Positions 1-8,272 of a stretch of DNA of 38,777 nt are shown here, in pieces. The notes beneath the pieces are model-generated. The model worked only from the letters and a program-made list of their open reading frames with translations, searched no databases and was not told where the DNA came from. Every line of letters begins with the position of its first letter. Position 1 is the stretch's first letter. The position numbers and the translations under genes are program-made. The stretch comes from Cereibacter johrii (GTDB taxonomy: Bacteria > Pseudomonadota > Alphaproteobacteria > Rhodobacterales > Rhodobacteraceae), in contig NZ_MABH01000161.1 in the NCBI RefSeq assembly GCF_001720585.1, positions 1-38,777 on the forward strand. Direction: 5' to 3'.

Positions 1-1214
1 GCCTGCGTGCCAGCCTGCGCGCCGCCGCCCGGGCCCGGGCCGGGCCGCGGCTCGGACTGGAGCCTGCGGATCAGCGCCTCGGGATCGGGCAGATCGGCCA
101 CATGGGTCAGGCGGATCACCGCCATCTCGGCCGCCATCATGGCGTTCGGCGCCAGCGAGACCTCCTCGATGGCCTTGAGCAGCATCTGCCACATGCGGGT
201 CAGCACCCGCATCGGCAACCGCTCCGCCATCTCGAGCCCGCGCGTGCGTTCGTCGGGCGGCGTGGTCGGATCCTCGGCCGCCTCGGGGCTGATCTTGATG
301 ATCGAGATCCAGTGCGTGATCTCGGCCAGATCGCGCAGCACGGCCATCGGATCGGCCCCGTCGGCATACTGGCCGGACAGTTCGGCCAGCGCGGCGGCGG
401 CCTCGCCCTTCATCACCAGATCGAAGAGATCGAGCACCCGGCCGCGGTCGGCCAGCCCCAGCATCGCGCGCACCTGATCGGCGGTGGTCTCGCCTGCCCC
501 ATGCGCAATGGCCTGATCCATCAGGCTCATCGCGTCGCGCACCGAGCCTTCGGCCGCGCGGGTGATGAGCGCCAGCGCATCGCGGGTGAGCTCTGCGCCC
601 TCCTTCCCGGCCACGCGGGCGAGATGGGCCATCATCACCTCGGGCTCGATCCGCTTCAGGTCGAACCGCTGGCAGCGCGACAGCACCGTGACCGGCACCT
701 TGCGGATCTCGGTTGTGGCGAAAATGAATTTCACATGGGCGGGAGGCTCCTCGAGCGTCTTGAGCAGCGCGTTGAACGCGCTGGTCGAGAGCATGTGGAC
801 CTCGTCGATGATGTAGATCTTGTAGCGCGCCGAGGCGGCCCGGTAGTGGACCGAGTCGATGATCTCGCGGATGTCGCCCACCCCGGTGCGCGAGGCGGCG
901 TCCATCTCCATCACATCGACATGGCGGCCTTCGGCGATGGCGCGGCAGGGCTCGCACTGGCCGCAGGGCTCGGTCGTGGGGCCGCCGGTGCCGTCCGGGC
1001 CCACGCAGTTCAGCCCCTTGGCGATGATCCGCGCCGTGGTCGTCTTGCCCACGCCCCGCACGCCCGTCATCACGAAGGCATGGGCGATCCGGTCGGCCGC
1101 GAAAGCGTTCTTCAGCGTGCGCACCATCGAATCCTGACCGATCAGGTCGGCGAAGGTCTGCGGGCGGTATTTGCGGGCAAGGACCTGATAGCCTTGCTCG
1201 GGTGTGTCGGACAT
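1..1214 (-). CDS. dnaX: DNA polymerase III subunit gamma/tau (5' part, runs off window)
   Basis: This is the N-terminal 404 residues of the clamp-loader ATPase that loads the beta clamp and holds the polymerase III cores together. The translation starts MSDTPEQGYQVLARKYRP, the classic DnaX opening. The Walker A motif GVRGVGKT is at residues 51-58. Zinc-binding cysteines are C70, C84, C87 and C90. The Walker B/DEVH box is near 137-140, and the SRC motif with the arginine finger is near 179-181. The rest covers AAA+ domain II and the start of the collar domain III. The C-terminal tau region lies beyond the left edge, where the sequence becomes Pro/Gly-rich. The start is the ATG at 1214. The gene reads away from the LysR gene. 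Confidence 0.97.
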   Translation of the reverse strand, partial: MSDTPEQGYQVLARKYRPQTFADLIGQDSMVRTLKNAFAADRIAHAFVMTGVRGVGKTTTARIIAKGLNCVGPDGTGGPTTEPCGQCEPCRAIAEGRHVDVMEMDAASRTGVGDIREIIDSVHYRAASARYKIYIIDEVHMLSTSAFNALLKTLEEPPAHVKFIFATTEIRKVPVTVLSRCQRFDLKRIEPEVMMAHLARVAGKEGAELTRDALALITRAAEGSVRDAMSLMDQAIAHGAGETTADQVRAMLGLADRGRVLDLFDLVMKGEAAAALAELSGQYADGADPMAVLRDLAEITHWISIIKISPEAAEDPTTPPDERTRGLEMAERLPMRVLTRMWQMLLKAIEEVSLAPNAMMAAEMAVIRLTHVADLPDPEALIRRLQSEPRPGPGPGGGAQAGTQ

Positions 1215-1625
1215 CGGGCCTCGGCGGATTCGGGGTCAGCCCCGAGATTAGGGCGGGGGAGGAGCGGCGTCCACCCGAAGGGGCAGGCGAGGGGCGTGAG
1301 GAAGCCCGAGCCTTGGGGGCAATGTCTGTTTCAGATGGAGCGTGTCCTCCCGATATTCGGGCGGATCCCCGACGGCTGATCCCTGACGGGGGCGATTCAT
1401 GCGCCGGCGCGGGATGTGTCTCGAGATCGATGATGCACTGGATCGTGAAATGGCTCCCCGTTGCGAATGAGAGTAGAGCATCTTGGGATTGGCCCCGCTG
1501 GCAGTTCCGGATGGCCTGTCGAATTGCCGTGCGGGAACGGGCATGTCATGTCCACCCGAGGCCCTGCGGCAGCGGCGCTCTGCTGGCCCGCCCGGGCTAT
1601 GCCCGGAGCACAGGATGATGCACGC
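1215..1625. other. Divergent intergenic region, dnaX / LysR gene
   Basis: This 411-base gap lies between the divergent dnaX and LysR starts and must hold both promoters. Several short frames cross it, but none has a ribosome site or a recognisable protein. A small dyad (CGGGG-TCAG-CCCCG) lies just upstream of dnaX near 1236-1248, and another (CCGGGC-TAT-GCCCGG) lies near 1592-1606, just before the LysR start. I could not place a convincing -35/-10 pair. Confidence 0.4.
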
Positions 1626-2543
1626 ATGACGAATCTGAAATCTCTCGAGGTCTTCTTCTGGGTGGCGAAGCTCAGAAGTTTCTCGGTGGCGGCCGAGAAG
1701 CTCAACATGACCCAGCCCACCGTCTCGCAGAGGATCTCGGCGCTGGAGGAAGGGTTCGGTCAGCAGCTCATCAACCGCAAGTCGAAGCCCATCTCGCTGA
1801 CCGATTCAGGTCTGCTTCTCCTGCGTCACTGCGAGGTGATCCTGCGGCAGGTCGCGGCGATGAACGATGCCATGGGCGTGCGCGAGCGCGAGGCACGCAC
1901 GATCCGGCTCGGGGTGTCGGAGACCATTGCCCAAGCCTGGCTCACCCAGTTCCTCAAGGCGGTGCGCCGGGTCCGGCCGAACCTGGAATTCGAGATCCAG
2001 GTCGATGTGACGAGCTCGCTCGAGGCGACGCTTCTGGACGGAGAACTGGATCTCGCCTTCATGCTGGGACCGATGGCGCTGAACGATTTCGCCTGTCTGC
2101 CGCTCGGGGCCTATCCGCTGCAGTTCTACGGGCTGAGCCATCTCGTCCCCTCGGGGCGTCTCAGGAACGATGATTTTCTGAGCATTCCGATCCTGACCTA
2201 TCCAAAGCGCGCCTATCCCTACGGGGCATTGAGAGAGGCGATCATGCGCCTCACGGGCGAGCCGCCGAAGTTCGTCACATCGACCTCGCTCGCCACGATC
2301 CGGCGGATGGTGCTGGATGGCATGGGGGTGGCCCTCGTGGCGCAGGACATGATCCAGACCGATGGAAGCGCGCCGGGACTGGTGCGGCTGGAATCGCCTA
2401 TCTCCTTGGATCCGCTGTCATTCTATGCCTTTCACCGGATTGGCGAACCGAGCCGGCTTCTCGAGGATCTCTGCCGCCTCGCTCAACGGGTCGCCGCTCG
2501 GGAAGTGCCGCTGCCGCCACCCCTCCCGGACGGCGATCATTGA
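1626..2543 (+). CDS. LysR-family transcriptional regulator
   Basis: A 305-residue DNA-binding regulator. The N-terminal winged helix-turn-helix spans about residues 3-62, with the typical LysR pattern LKSLEVFFWVAKLRSFSVAA followed by TQPTVSQRISALE. The remainder is a periplasmic-binding-protein-like effector domain (about 90-290). The start is the ATG at 1626, because the HTH begins directly after it; the open frame extends further upstream without homology. The gene lies directly upstream of, and in the same direction as, the lyase/DUF4392/RidA/TRAP block, and an AT-rich palindrome follows it. It is therefore the likely substrate-responsive regulator of that block. LysR genes are often divergent from their targets; here the orientation is tandem. 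The effector is unknown. Confidence 0.93.
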   Translation: MTNLKSLEVFFWVAKLRSFSVAAEKLNMTQPTVSQRISALEEGFGQQLINRKSKPISLTDSGLLLLRHCEVILRQVAAMNDAMGVREREARTIRLGVSETIAQAWLTQFLKAVRRVRPNLEFEIQVDVTSSLEATLLDGELDLAFMLGPMALNDFACLPLGAYPLQFYGLSHLVPSGRLRNDDFLSIPILTYPKRAYPYGALREAIMRLTGEPPKFVTSTSLATIRRMVLDGMGVALVAQDMIQTDGSAPGLVRLESPISLDPLSFYAFHRIGEPSRLLEDLCRLAQRVAAREVPLPPPLPDGDH

Positions 2544-2638
2544 ATTATCGAATACACTTCCATCCAAAATTATAATTTTACTTGATAGTCCATGCTGTGG
2601 ATCGGTTGGGGCAGGTGTTCTTCAGGAGACTGTCCCCC
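2544..2638 (+). promoter_or_regulatory. AT-rich operator/promoter candidate for the lyase-TRAP operon
   Basis: The first part of this gap (2544-2590) is strikingly AT-rich against a very GC-rich background. It contains the perfect 14-base palindrome AAAATTATAATTTT at 2566-2579. A looser inverted pair flanks it: ATTATCGAA at 2544-2552 and CTTGATAGT at 2581-2589. The distal part (2624-2629, AGGAGA) is the ribosome site of the next gene. Placement between a LysR gene and a catabolic operon suggests a LysR operator overlapping the promoter. No binding evidence is available. Confidence 0.5.
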
Positions 2639-3637
2639 GTGGCGAATTCAGCCCCTCACTTTGAACCGACTGCGACCGAGATCGCGCAAGCGCGTGCCCG
2701 CATCGCAGCCTATGCCATCCGGACCCCCATCCTAGAGAGCGAGGAGCTCAACCGCCTCACCGGTGCCCGTGTCCTCATCAAGCCCGAGACCCTGCAGCGC
2801 GCAGGCGCCTTCAAGTTCCGCGGCGCGATCAACCGTGCGCTGCAGCTGAGCGAGGCCGAGAAGGCGGGTGGTCTGGTGGCCTGGTCTTCCGGCAACCACG
2901 GGCTGGCGCTGTCCTATGTCGCTAGGGAACTGGGCATCAAGGCCACGATCCTGATGCCGCAGGAGGCTCCGCGCGCCAAGGTCGAGGGGGTGCGTGCGAA
3001 CGGCGCGACCGTGCGCCTTTACGACAAGACCCGGGAAGTGCGCGAGGAGATCGGGGCGCAGATTGCGGCCGAGACCGGCGCAGTGATCGTGCCGCCCTAC
3101 GACGACCCCTTCGTCATCACCGGCCAGTCCACGCTCGGGGCCGAGTTCGCCGAGCAGGCCGAGCAGATGGGCGCGCCGCTCGAGGTGGCGCTGTTCTGCT
3201 GCTCGGGCGGGGGGCTCGTCTCGGGTGCGGCGACCGGCGTGCATGCGATCACGGCAGGCACCGCGATCTACAGCGTGGAGCCCGAGGGATTCGACGGCAT
3301 GGCCCTGTCGCTGGCGGCCGGCGCCCCGACGCGCGCCCCGGCCACGGGCACCTCGATCTGTGACGCACTGATGGTGCCGGTGCCGGGGGTCCACAACTTC
3401 CCGATCTGCAAGGAGCATCTGGCCGGCGGGCTCGCCGTGTCGGATGAGGAGGTGATCGACGCGATCCGCTTCGCCTACCGGCAGCTGAAGCTGGTGGTCG
3501 AGCCAGGCGGCGCTGCGGCGCTGGCGGCGATCCTGTCCGGCAAGATCGACATCAAGGGCAAGACCGCAGGCGTCGTGCTGTCGGGCGGCAATGTCGACCC
3601 TGAGAAATTCGCCGCCTACATCGCCCAACCCAAGTGA
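2639..3637 (+). CDS. PLP-dependent threonine/serine dehydratase-like lyase
   Basis: A 332-residue fold-type II PLP enzyme of the threonine dehydratase / serine racemase family. These enzymes normally eliminate water from a beta-hydroxy amino acid, giving an enamine/imine that becomes a keto acid and ammonia. The PLP lysine is K59 in FKFRGA. The substrate loop SSGNHG is at 83-88, and the phosphate-binding glycine loop SGGGLVSG is near 189-196. There is no C-terminal ACT-type regulatory domain, so it resembles catabolic rather than biosynthetic IlvA enzymes. The start is the GTG at 2639, with AGGAGA at 2624-2629; an open frame from 2582 lacks support. Its stop overlaps a possible GTG start of the next gene. 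It could equally be a racemase or a hydroxyaspartate lyase; the substrate cannot be read from the sequence. Confidence 0.9.
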   Translation: MANSAPHFEPTATEIAQARARIAAYAIRTPILESEELNRLTGARVLIKPETLQRAGAFKFRGAINRALQLSEAEKAGGLVAWSSGNHGLALSYVARELGIKATILMPQEAPRAKVEGVRANGATVRLYDKTREVREEIGAQIAAETGAVIVPPYDDPFVITGQSTLGAEFAEQAEQMGAPLEVALFCCSGGGLVSGAATGVHAITAGTAIYSVEPEGFDGMALSLAAGAPTRAPATGTSICDALMVPVPGVHNFPICKEHLAGGLAVSDEEVIDAIRFAYRQLKLVVEPGGAAALAAILSGKIDIKGKTAGVVLSGGNVDPEKFAAYIAQPK

Positions 3638-3651
3638 ACGGACCGAAGACG

Positions 3652-4719
3652 ATGCTCGATTTCCAAAGCAGCAAGGGCGCGCTCATCGCCAAGACGATCG
3701 AGGACTTCATGACGCTGGACCTGACCGGCGTCGGCCTGATCGGCAAGATCTATGCGGCGCTGCAGTCGCGCCAGCCGGGGCCGGCCTGCATGATGGGCGC
3801 CCGGATCCTGACGGATGCGGTGCGCGCGCAGAAAGGCCCGGTCGTGATCGCCACCGGTTTTCCCGAAGGCGCGGGCGTGCCCGAGACCGACGGCCCGGTG
3901 GGCGCGGCGCTCATCGCCCGGGCGCTCTTCATGGGCCTCGGCGTCGAGAGCGTCATCCTCGTCGACGAGGACTGGGAAGAGATGATGGTCGGCACCTGCC
4001 GGGGCGCGGGCCTCGCGCCGCTGCCGTTCCCGGAAGACGGCGTGATCCGGCCGGTCGAATTCATCCGCCCCGTCTACATCCGCACCGTCCCCAAGGAGGA
4101 CGCCGGCTGCAGGGCGATCACCGAGGCGCTCCTCGAGGTGACGCGGCCCTCGGCCGTGATCTCGATCGAGCGTCCCGGCATGAACGACCACGGCCTCTAC
4201 AACGGCCTGGGCGGGCGCCCGCTGGACGGGATGGTCGCCGATCTCGACCAGTTCTTCGCCTCGGCCAAGGCGCGCAAGATCCCCTATGTGGCCATCGGCG
4301 ACGGCGGCAACGAGATGGGCATGGGCGTGATCGCCGAGGATCTGCGCCGCTTCTCGCCCAAGGCGAAGGACAGCGGCATCCCGGGCCGCGGCGGCGTTGC
4401 CGCAGTCATGGCCGCCGATCACCTGATCGTGTCGAATGTCTCGAACTGGGGCGCGACCGGTCTGATCGCCGCGCTGTCCGCGCTTCTGGAAAAGCCCAGT
4501 GTCTTCCACGATGCGGCTCTCGAGGTCCGCTGCATCGAGCAATGCGTGAGCTTCGGTGGCGTTGACGGGATGTTCATGGCACCCGAACCGGCGGTGGACG
4601 GCATCTCGGCCGCGGAATGGGCCGGCCTGATCGACGCGCTGCGCAACACGCTCGATCGCCTGAACGGCCGCGTGATCGGCTGGAAGGGCGACAGCGGCGA
4701 CTGGCGCCAGCAGAAGTGA
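3652..4719 (+). CDS. D-glutamate cyclase-like protein (DUF4392 family)
   Basis: A protein of about 355 residues resembling the C-terminal domain of mammalian D-glutamate cyclase (DUF4392). Family-like motifs are ATGFPEGAGVPETDGPVGA near the N-terminus, IGDGGNEMGMG in the middle and SNWGATGL in the last third. The mammalian enzyme turns D-glutamate into 5-oxo-D-proline; bacterial stand-alone DUF4392 proteins have no firm function. The separate DUF1445 domain of the full-length cyclase is absent here. The ATG at 3652 is annotated. An in-frame GTG at 3634, overlapping the lyase stop as GTGA, is an equal alternative because neither has a strong ribosome site. It sits tightly between a PLP lyase and a RidA gene, which suggests work on an amino acid or its derivative. 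Confidence 0.82.
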   Translation: MLDFQSSKGALIAKTIEDFMTLDLTGVGLIGKIYAALQSRQPGPACMMGARILTDAVRAQKGPVVIATGFPEGAGVPETDGPVGAALIARALFMGLGVESVILVDEDWEEMMVGTCRGAGLAPLPFPEDGVIRPVEFIRPVYIRTVPKEDAGCRAITEALLEVTRPSAVISIERPGMNDHGLYNGLGGRPLDGMVADLDQFFASAKARKIPYVAIGDGGNEMGMGVIAEDLRRFSPKAKDSGIPGRGGVAAVMAADHLIVSNVSNWGATGLIAALSALLEKPSVFHDAALEVRCIEQCVSFGGVDGMFMAPEPAVDGISAAEWAGLIDALRNTLDRLNGRVIGWKGDSGDWRQQK

Positions 4720-4727
4720 GCGCGGCC

Positions 4728-5201
4728 ATGGGAAAGATCGATATCCGCATGGCGGAGCTCGGGATCGAGCTCCCGCCGATCAACCCGTCGCAGGGCAATT
4801 ACCTGCCCTATCGACGGACCGGCAACCTCGTCTTCATCGCGGGCCAGGGGCCGCGGCGCGCGGGCGAGCTGATCTGGAAGGGCATCGTCGGCGACGACCT
4901 GACGCTTGAGGACGCGCAGGAGGCCGCCCGCATGTGTGCGCTGAACCTTCTCGCCCAGCTTCGTGCGGCCTGCGACGGCGATCTGGACCGCGTTACCGGC
5001 GTCATCCGGCTGGCCGGCCTCGTGCGGTGCACGGTGGACTTCGAACTTCAGGCCAAGGTATTGAATGCGGCCTCGGACCTGATCTGCGATGTCTTCGGCC
5101 CCGCGGGAGCGCATGCGCGCATCGCCTCGGGCACCCATGCGCTGCCCTCCGGCATGGCAGTGGAAATCGAGGCGATCTTCGAGATCGCCGCGACCGCCTG
5201 A
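4728..5201 (+). CDS. RidA-family (YjgF/YER057c/UK114) protein
   Basis: A 157-residue protein of the Rid family, small trimeric enzymes of which the best known hydrolyse reactive 2-aminoacrylate and other enamine/imine intermediates released by PLP enzymes. Visible family features are an N-terminal NYLPYRRTGNLVFIAGQGP strand pair, a central helix (AARMCALNLLAQLRAA), and a C-terminal block HARIASGTHALPSGMAVEIE, whose arginine sits where the substrate carboxylate is bound. It is longer than canonical RidA (about 128 residues) and fits the larger UK114-like subgroup. The start is ATG 4728, eight bases after the DUF4392 stop. Coupling to an upstream dehydratase makes an imine-clearing role plausible; this is inferred from context. 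Confidence 0.88.
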   Translation: MGKIDIRMAELGIELPPINPSQGNYLPYRRTGNLVFIAGQGPRRAGELIWKGIVGDDLTLEDAQEAARMCALNLLAQLRAACDGDLDRVTGVIRLAGLVRCTVDFELQAKVLNAASDLICDVFGPAGAHARIASGTHALPSGMAVEIEAIFEIAATA

Positions 5202-5277
5202 CGGCACGAGCCCGCGCCGGGCGGCCCGTCTGCCCGGTGCCACAACCACGAAACATCCGCCAACAGAGAGACCCGAT

Positions 5278-6330
5278 ATGACGAATTTCACCTTTGCCGC
5301 CACCATGGCCGCCTCGGTCGCCCTCGCCGCGCCCCTCTCGGCCCAAGACCTCGCTGCGCAGAATTTCAAGGTCATCGGCATCGCCTCGACCATCCCGGTC
5401 GCGATCTACGACGAGAAGCCGTTCTGGACCGAGACCTTGCCCGAAGCGTCGGGCGGCAAGCTCACCGCGGACCTCACCTCGATCGAGCAGATGGGGCTCG
5501 ACGACCAGTCCATGCTGCGGATGATGCGTCTCGGCGTGATGGATTTCGCAGGCATGGACATCACCAAGATGGCCGGTGACGACCCGCGCTTCGAGGCCTG
5601 CGACCTTGCCGGCACCGCGCCCACGGCCGCCCTCGCGCGCGAGGCCTGCGCTGCCTACAAGGATGTTCTGAACGAGCGGATGGAGACCAACTGGAACACG
5701 AAGCTCCTCGCCATCGGCGCCTCGACGCCACAGGTGGTCTGGTGCCGGGGCGATGTGGCGTCCATCGACGATCTGAAGGGCAAGAAGGTCCGGGTGTTCA
5801 ACAACACGCTGCGCGACTTCATCTCGGGCGTCGGGGCGACCTCCGTCTCGATCGCCTTCTCCGAGGTGGTGCCCGCCTTGAACAACGGGGTGGTGGATTG
5901 CGCCGTCACCGGCTCGCTGTCGGGCAATACCGCCGGCTGGCCCGAGGTGACGGACAGCGTCTTCATGCTGCCGCTCGGCTGGTCCTTCAACGTCGTGGCC
6001 GTCAACAAGGGGCGCTGGGAGGCGCTGCCCGCCGAAACGCGGACCTTCCTCGAAGAGCAGTTCGCGGCCTACGAGGACAAGATGTGGGCCACGCTGGACG
6101 AGGGGATCACCCAGGCCGAGCTGTGCAACACCGGCGCCGACGGCTGCGAACTGGGCCGGCCGACGCCGGTCAAGCTGAACCAGCCGAGCGAGGCCGACCT
6201 CGCCCGCGCCGCCGAGATCGTCAGGGAGAATGTGCTGCCGGGCTGGGCCGCGCGCTGCGGCGCGGACTGCGTGGAGGACTGGAACGCCCGCATCGGGGCG
6301 GTGATCGGCCAGGAAATCGCGCCGAACTGA
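5278..6330 (+). CDS. dctP: TRAP transporter periplasmic substrate-binding protein (DctP type)
   Basis: A 350-residue periplasmic solute receptor of a tripartite ATP-independent transporter. A signal peptide covers about residues 1-22, with likely cleavage after PLSA. The body shows the DctP-family core: a GKKVRVFNNTLRDF segment carrying the arginine that in this family usually pairs with the ligand carboxylate, then EVVPALNNGVVDCAVTG, then the LPLGWSFNVVAVNKGRWEALP strand-helix. Four cysteines near the C-terminus (CNTGADGC and CGADC) could form disulfides. The start is ATG 5278 with AGAGAG upstream. It is co-directional with the RidA gene (76-base gap) and followed by a stable hairpin before dctQ. 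The ligand is probably a small carboxylate or amino acid derivative (inference). Confidence 0.93.
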   Translation: MTNFTFAATMAASVALAAPLSAQDLAAQNFKVIGIASTIPVAIYDEKPFWTETLPEASGGKLTADLTSIEQMGLDDQSMLRMMRLGVMDFAGMDITKMAGDDPRFEACDLAGTAPTAALAREACAAYKDVLNERMETNWNTKLLAIGASTPQVVWCRGDVASIDDLKGKKVRVFNNTLRDFISGVGATSVSIAFSEVVPALNNGVVDCAVTGSLSGNTAGWPEVTDSVFMLPLGWSFNVVAVNKGRWEALPAETRTFLEEQFAAYEDKMWATLDEGITQAELCNTGADGCELGRPTPVKLNQPSEADLARAAEIVRENVLPGWAARCGADCVEDWNARIGAVIGQEIAPN

Positions 6331-6336
6331 GTGGCA

Positions 6337-6357
6337 GGCGGGGGCTCTGCCCCCGCC
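6337..6357 (+). promoter_or_regulatory. Intercistronic hairpin between dctP and dctQ
   Basis: A perfect 9-bp stem (GGCGGGGGC / GCCCCCGCC) with a TCT loop, 6 bases after the dctP stop, and no T-tract. Such hairpins between a binding-protein gene and its membrane genes commonly protect the upstream mRNA or partly terminate transcription, so that more receptor than permease is made. That role is inferred here. Confidence 0.7.
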
Positions 6358-6389
6358 CTTCGCACCGTTTCGGCCAGCCTGGAGGAAAC

Positions 6390-6995
6390 ATGGACAGATT
6401 GTTGCGCTGGAACAGGATCGCCGCGCGATCCGGTCTCTGGCTGGGCGGCGCGGTCATGACCGCCGCGGCGCTGCTGATCGGCTTCGACATCCTGCTGCGT
6501 GTGGGGTTCAATCGTGCCATCGACGGGGCCGACGAGTTGTCGCGCTTCGCGCTCGCGACGGCGACGACCTGGTCGCTGGCCGGAGCCCTGCTCGAACGCG
6601 CCCATATCCGCGTGGATACGGCCTATGTGCGCTTCCCGCGCCCGGCGCAGATCATGGCCGACATGGTGGGTCTCCTGGCCTTCCTCGGCTGCTTCGGCCA
6701 CGTCTTCGCCTTCGGGCTGGAGCTGGTGATCCAGTCGGCTCATGCCGGCGCCCGCTCGGCCTCGGCGCTGCAGATCCCGATGATCTATCCCCAGACGCTC
6801 TGGCTCTGCGGGCTGGCGCTGCTTCTGGTCTGCGGGCTCGTGCTGCTGCTCGCCTGCGCGCGGCTGCTGATCGCCCGCCGCTTCGCCGAGGTGCACGACC
6901 TCATCGGCATCAAGTCCGCCGAGGAAGAGGTGGCCGAGGAACTCTCCCACACTCCGGCCGCAACGGCCCCAGACCGGCAGGAGACCGCATCGTGA
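6390..6995 (+). CDS. dctQ: TRAP transporter small permease (DctQ type)
   Basis: A 201-residue inner-membrane protein with four predicted membrane segments: about residues 15-38, 50-68, 87-112 and 130-158. The family-typical GADELSRFALATATTW motif lies after the first helix. It pairs with the large subunit DctM. The charged tail (about 165-201, rich in Glu and Thr) is likely cytoplasmic. The start is ATG 6390 with GGAGGA at 6381, an ideal ribosome site. The stop overlaps the dctM start as GTGA, indicating translational coupling. Confidence 0.93.
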   Translation: MDRLLRWNRIAARSGLWLGGAVMTAAALLIGFDILLRVGFNRAIDGADELSRFALATATTWSLAGALLERAHIRVDTAYVRFPRPAQIMADMVGLLAFLGCFGHVFAFGLELVIQSAHAGARSASALQIPMIYPQTLWLCGLALLLVCGLVLLLACARLLIARRFAEVHDLIGIKSAEEEVAEELSHTPAATAPDRQETAS

Positions 6996-8272
6996 TCGCA
7001 ACCACTCTCGGCAGCCTGCTCGCGCTGCTGTTCGTAGGCATTCCCGTTGCCGCGACGCTGATCCTCGTGGCGCTGATCCTGTCGGGCACCTTCTCATTCC
7101 TGCCGCTGCATTATGCCATCGGCGAGATCGCCTGGACGGTCTCGAACAACTTCCTGCTGATCGCGATTCCGCTCTTCGTGCTGCTGGGCGAGATCCTGCT
7201 GCGGTCCGGGCTCGCCTCGCGCATGTATTCGGCGCTGGTTCTGTGGATGCCGTGGCTGCCCGGCGGGCTCATGCATTCCAACATCGCCGCCTGCACCATG
7301 TTCGCGGCCACCTCGGGCTCGTCCGTGGCGACGGCTGCAACCATCGGCACCGTCGCGCTGCAGGAGATTGACAAGAATTCCTACAACGAGCGCCTCTTCC
7401 TCGGCTCGATCGCGGCGGGCGGCACGCTGGGCATCCTGATCCCGCCCTCGGTCAACCTGATCCTCTACGGCGTGCTGACCGAGACTTCGATCCCGCAACT
7501 CTACCTTGCGGGTCTGATCCCCGGCCTCTTGCTCGCCGGGCTCTTCATGGTCCTGATCGGCCTCGTCTGCCTCGTGAAGCCCGAATGGGGCGGCACCCGT
7601 CAGAGCGCCACCTGGTCGCAGCGCCTGAGGGCACTTCCCGACCTGCTGCCGCCCCTGGTGATCTTCGTCTCTGTCATCGGCTCGATCTACGCGGGCTGGG
7701 CCACGGCGACCGAGGCCGCAGCCCTTGGCGTCCTGGCCGCGCTGGTCATCGCCGCGGTCTACCGCTGCCTGTCCGTGCGGGTGGTGGTCGAGGCCTTCGA
7801 GGGCGCGATGAAGACGACCGCGATGATCATGGCGGTGATGATCGGCGCCTATTTCCTCAACCTGATCTTCGGGGCCATCGGGCTTCCGCAGGCGGTGAGC
7901 GGCTGGATCGGCTCGTTGAACCTGAGCCCCCTCGGGCTCTTCGCGCTGGTGGTGGTCTTCTACTTCATCCTCGGGATGTTCATGGAGACGCTGTCGATGA
8001 TGGTGGCGAGCGTGCCGATCATCGCGCCCATCATGGTGCAGGCCGGCTTCGATCCGGTCTGGTGCGGGATCGTCATCGTCCTGCTGATGGAGATCGCCCT
8101 GATCACGCCCCCTGTCGGCCTGAACCTCTTCGTGGTTCAGAGCGTGCGCCGGCGCGGCTATGTCGAGGATGTGATCGTCGGCGCGCTGCCCTTCATGCTG
8201 GTGATGCTTGCCTTCGTGGGCATCCTCTACCTCTGGCCGCAGATCGCCCTGTTCCTGCCGAACTGGCGGTAG
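6992..8272 (+). CDS. dctM: TRAP transporter large permease (DctM type)
   Basis: A 426-residue, almost wholly hydrophobic protein with about 11-12 membrane segments. It is the ion-coupled translocation subunit of the TRAP system. Family signatures include a FAATSGSSVATAATIGTVAL segment, GGTLGILIPPSVNLILYG, and LITPPVGLNLFVVQS near the C-terminus. The length is normal for DctM. It starts at GTG 6992, overlapping the dctQ stop by four bases. The operon ends with a strong terminator 17 bases after the stop. Confidence 0.95.
   Translation: MIATTLGSLLALLFVGIPVAATLILVALILSGTFSFLPLHYAIGEIAWTVSNNFLLIAIPLFVLLGEILLRSGLASRMYSALVLWMPWLPGGLMHSNIAACTMFAATSGSSVATAATIGTVALQEIDKNSYNERLFLGSIAAGGTLGILIPPSVNLILYGVLTETSIPQLYLAGLIPGLLLAGLFMVLIGLVCLVKPEWGGTRQSATWSQRLRALPDLLPPLVIFVSVIGSIYAGWATATEAAALGVLAALVIAAVYRCLSVRVVVEAFEGAMKTTAMIMAVMIGAYFLNLIFGAIGLPQAVSGWIGSLNLSPLGLFALVVVFYFILGMFMETLSMMVASVPIIAPIMVQAGFDPVWCGIVIVLLMEIALITPPVGLNLFVVQSVRRRGYVEDVIVGALPFMLVMLAFVGILYLWPQIALFLPNWR

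Noticed and set aside
1202-1618. Open frames between dnaX and the LysR gene
   Set aside because: No ribosome sites, no family resemblance, and uneven codon use; more likely a promoter region.
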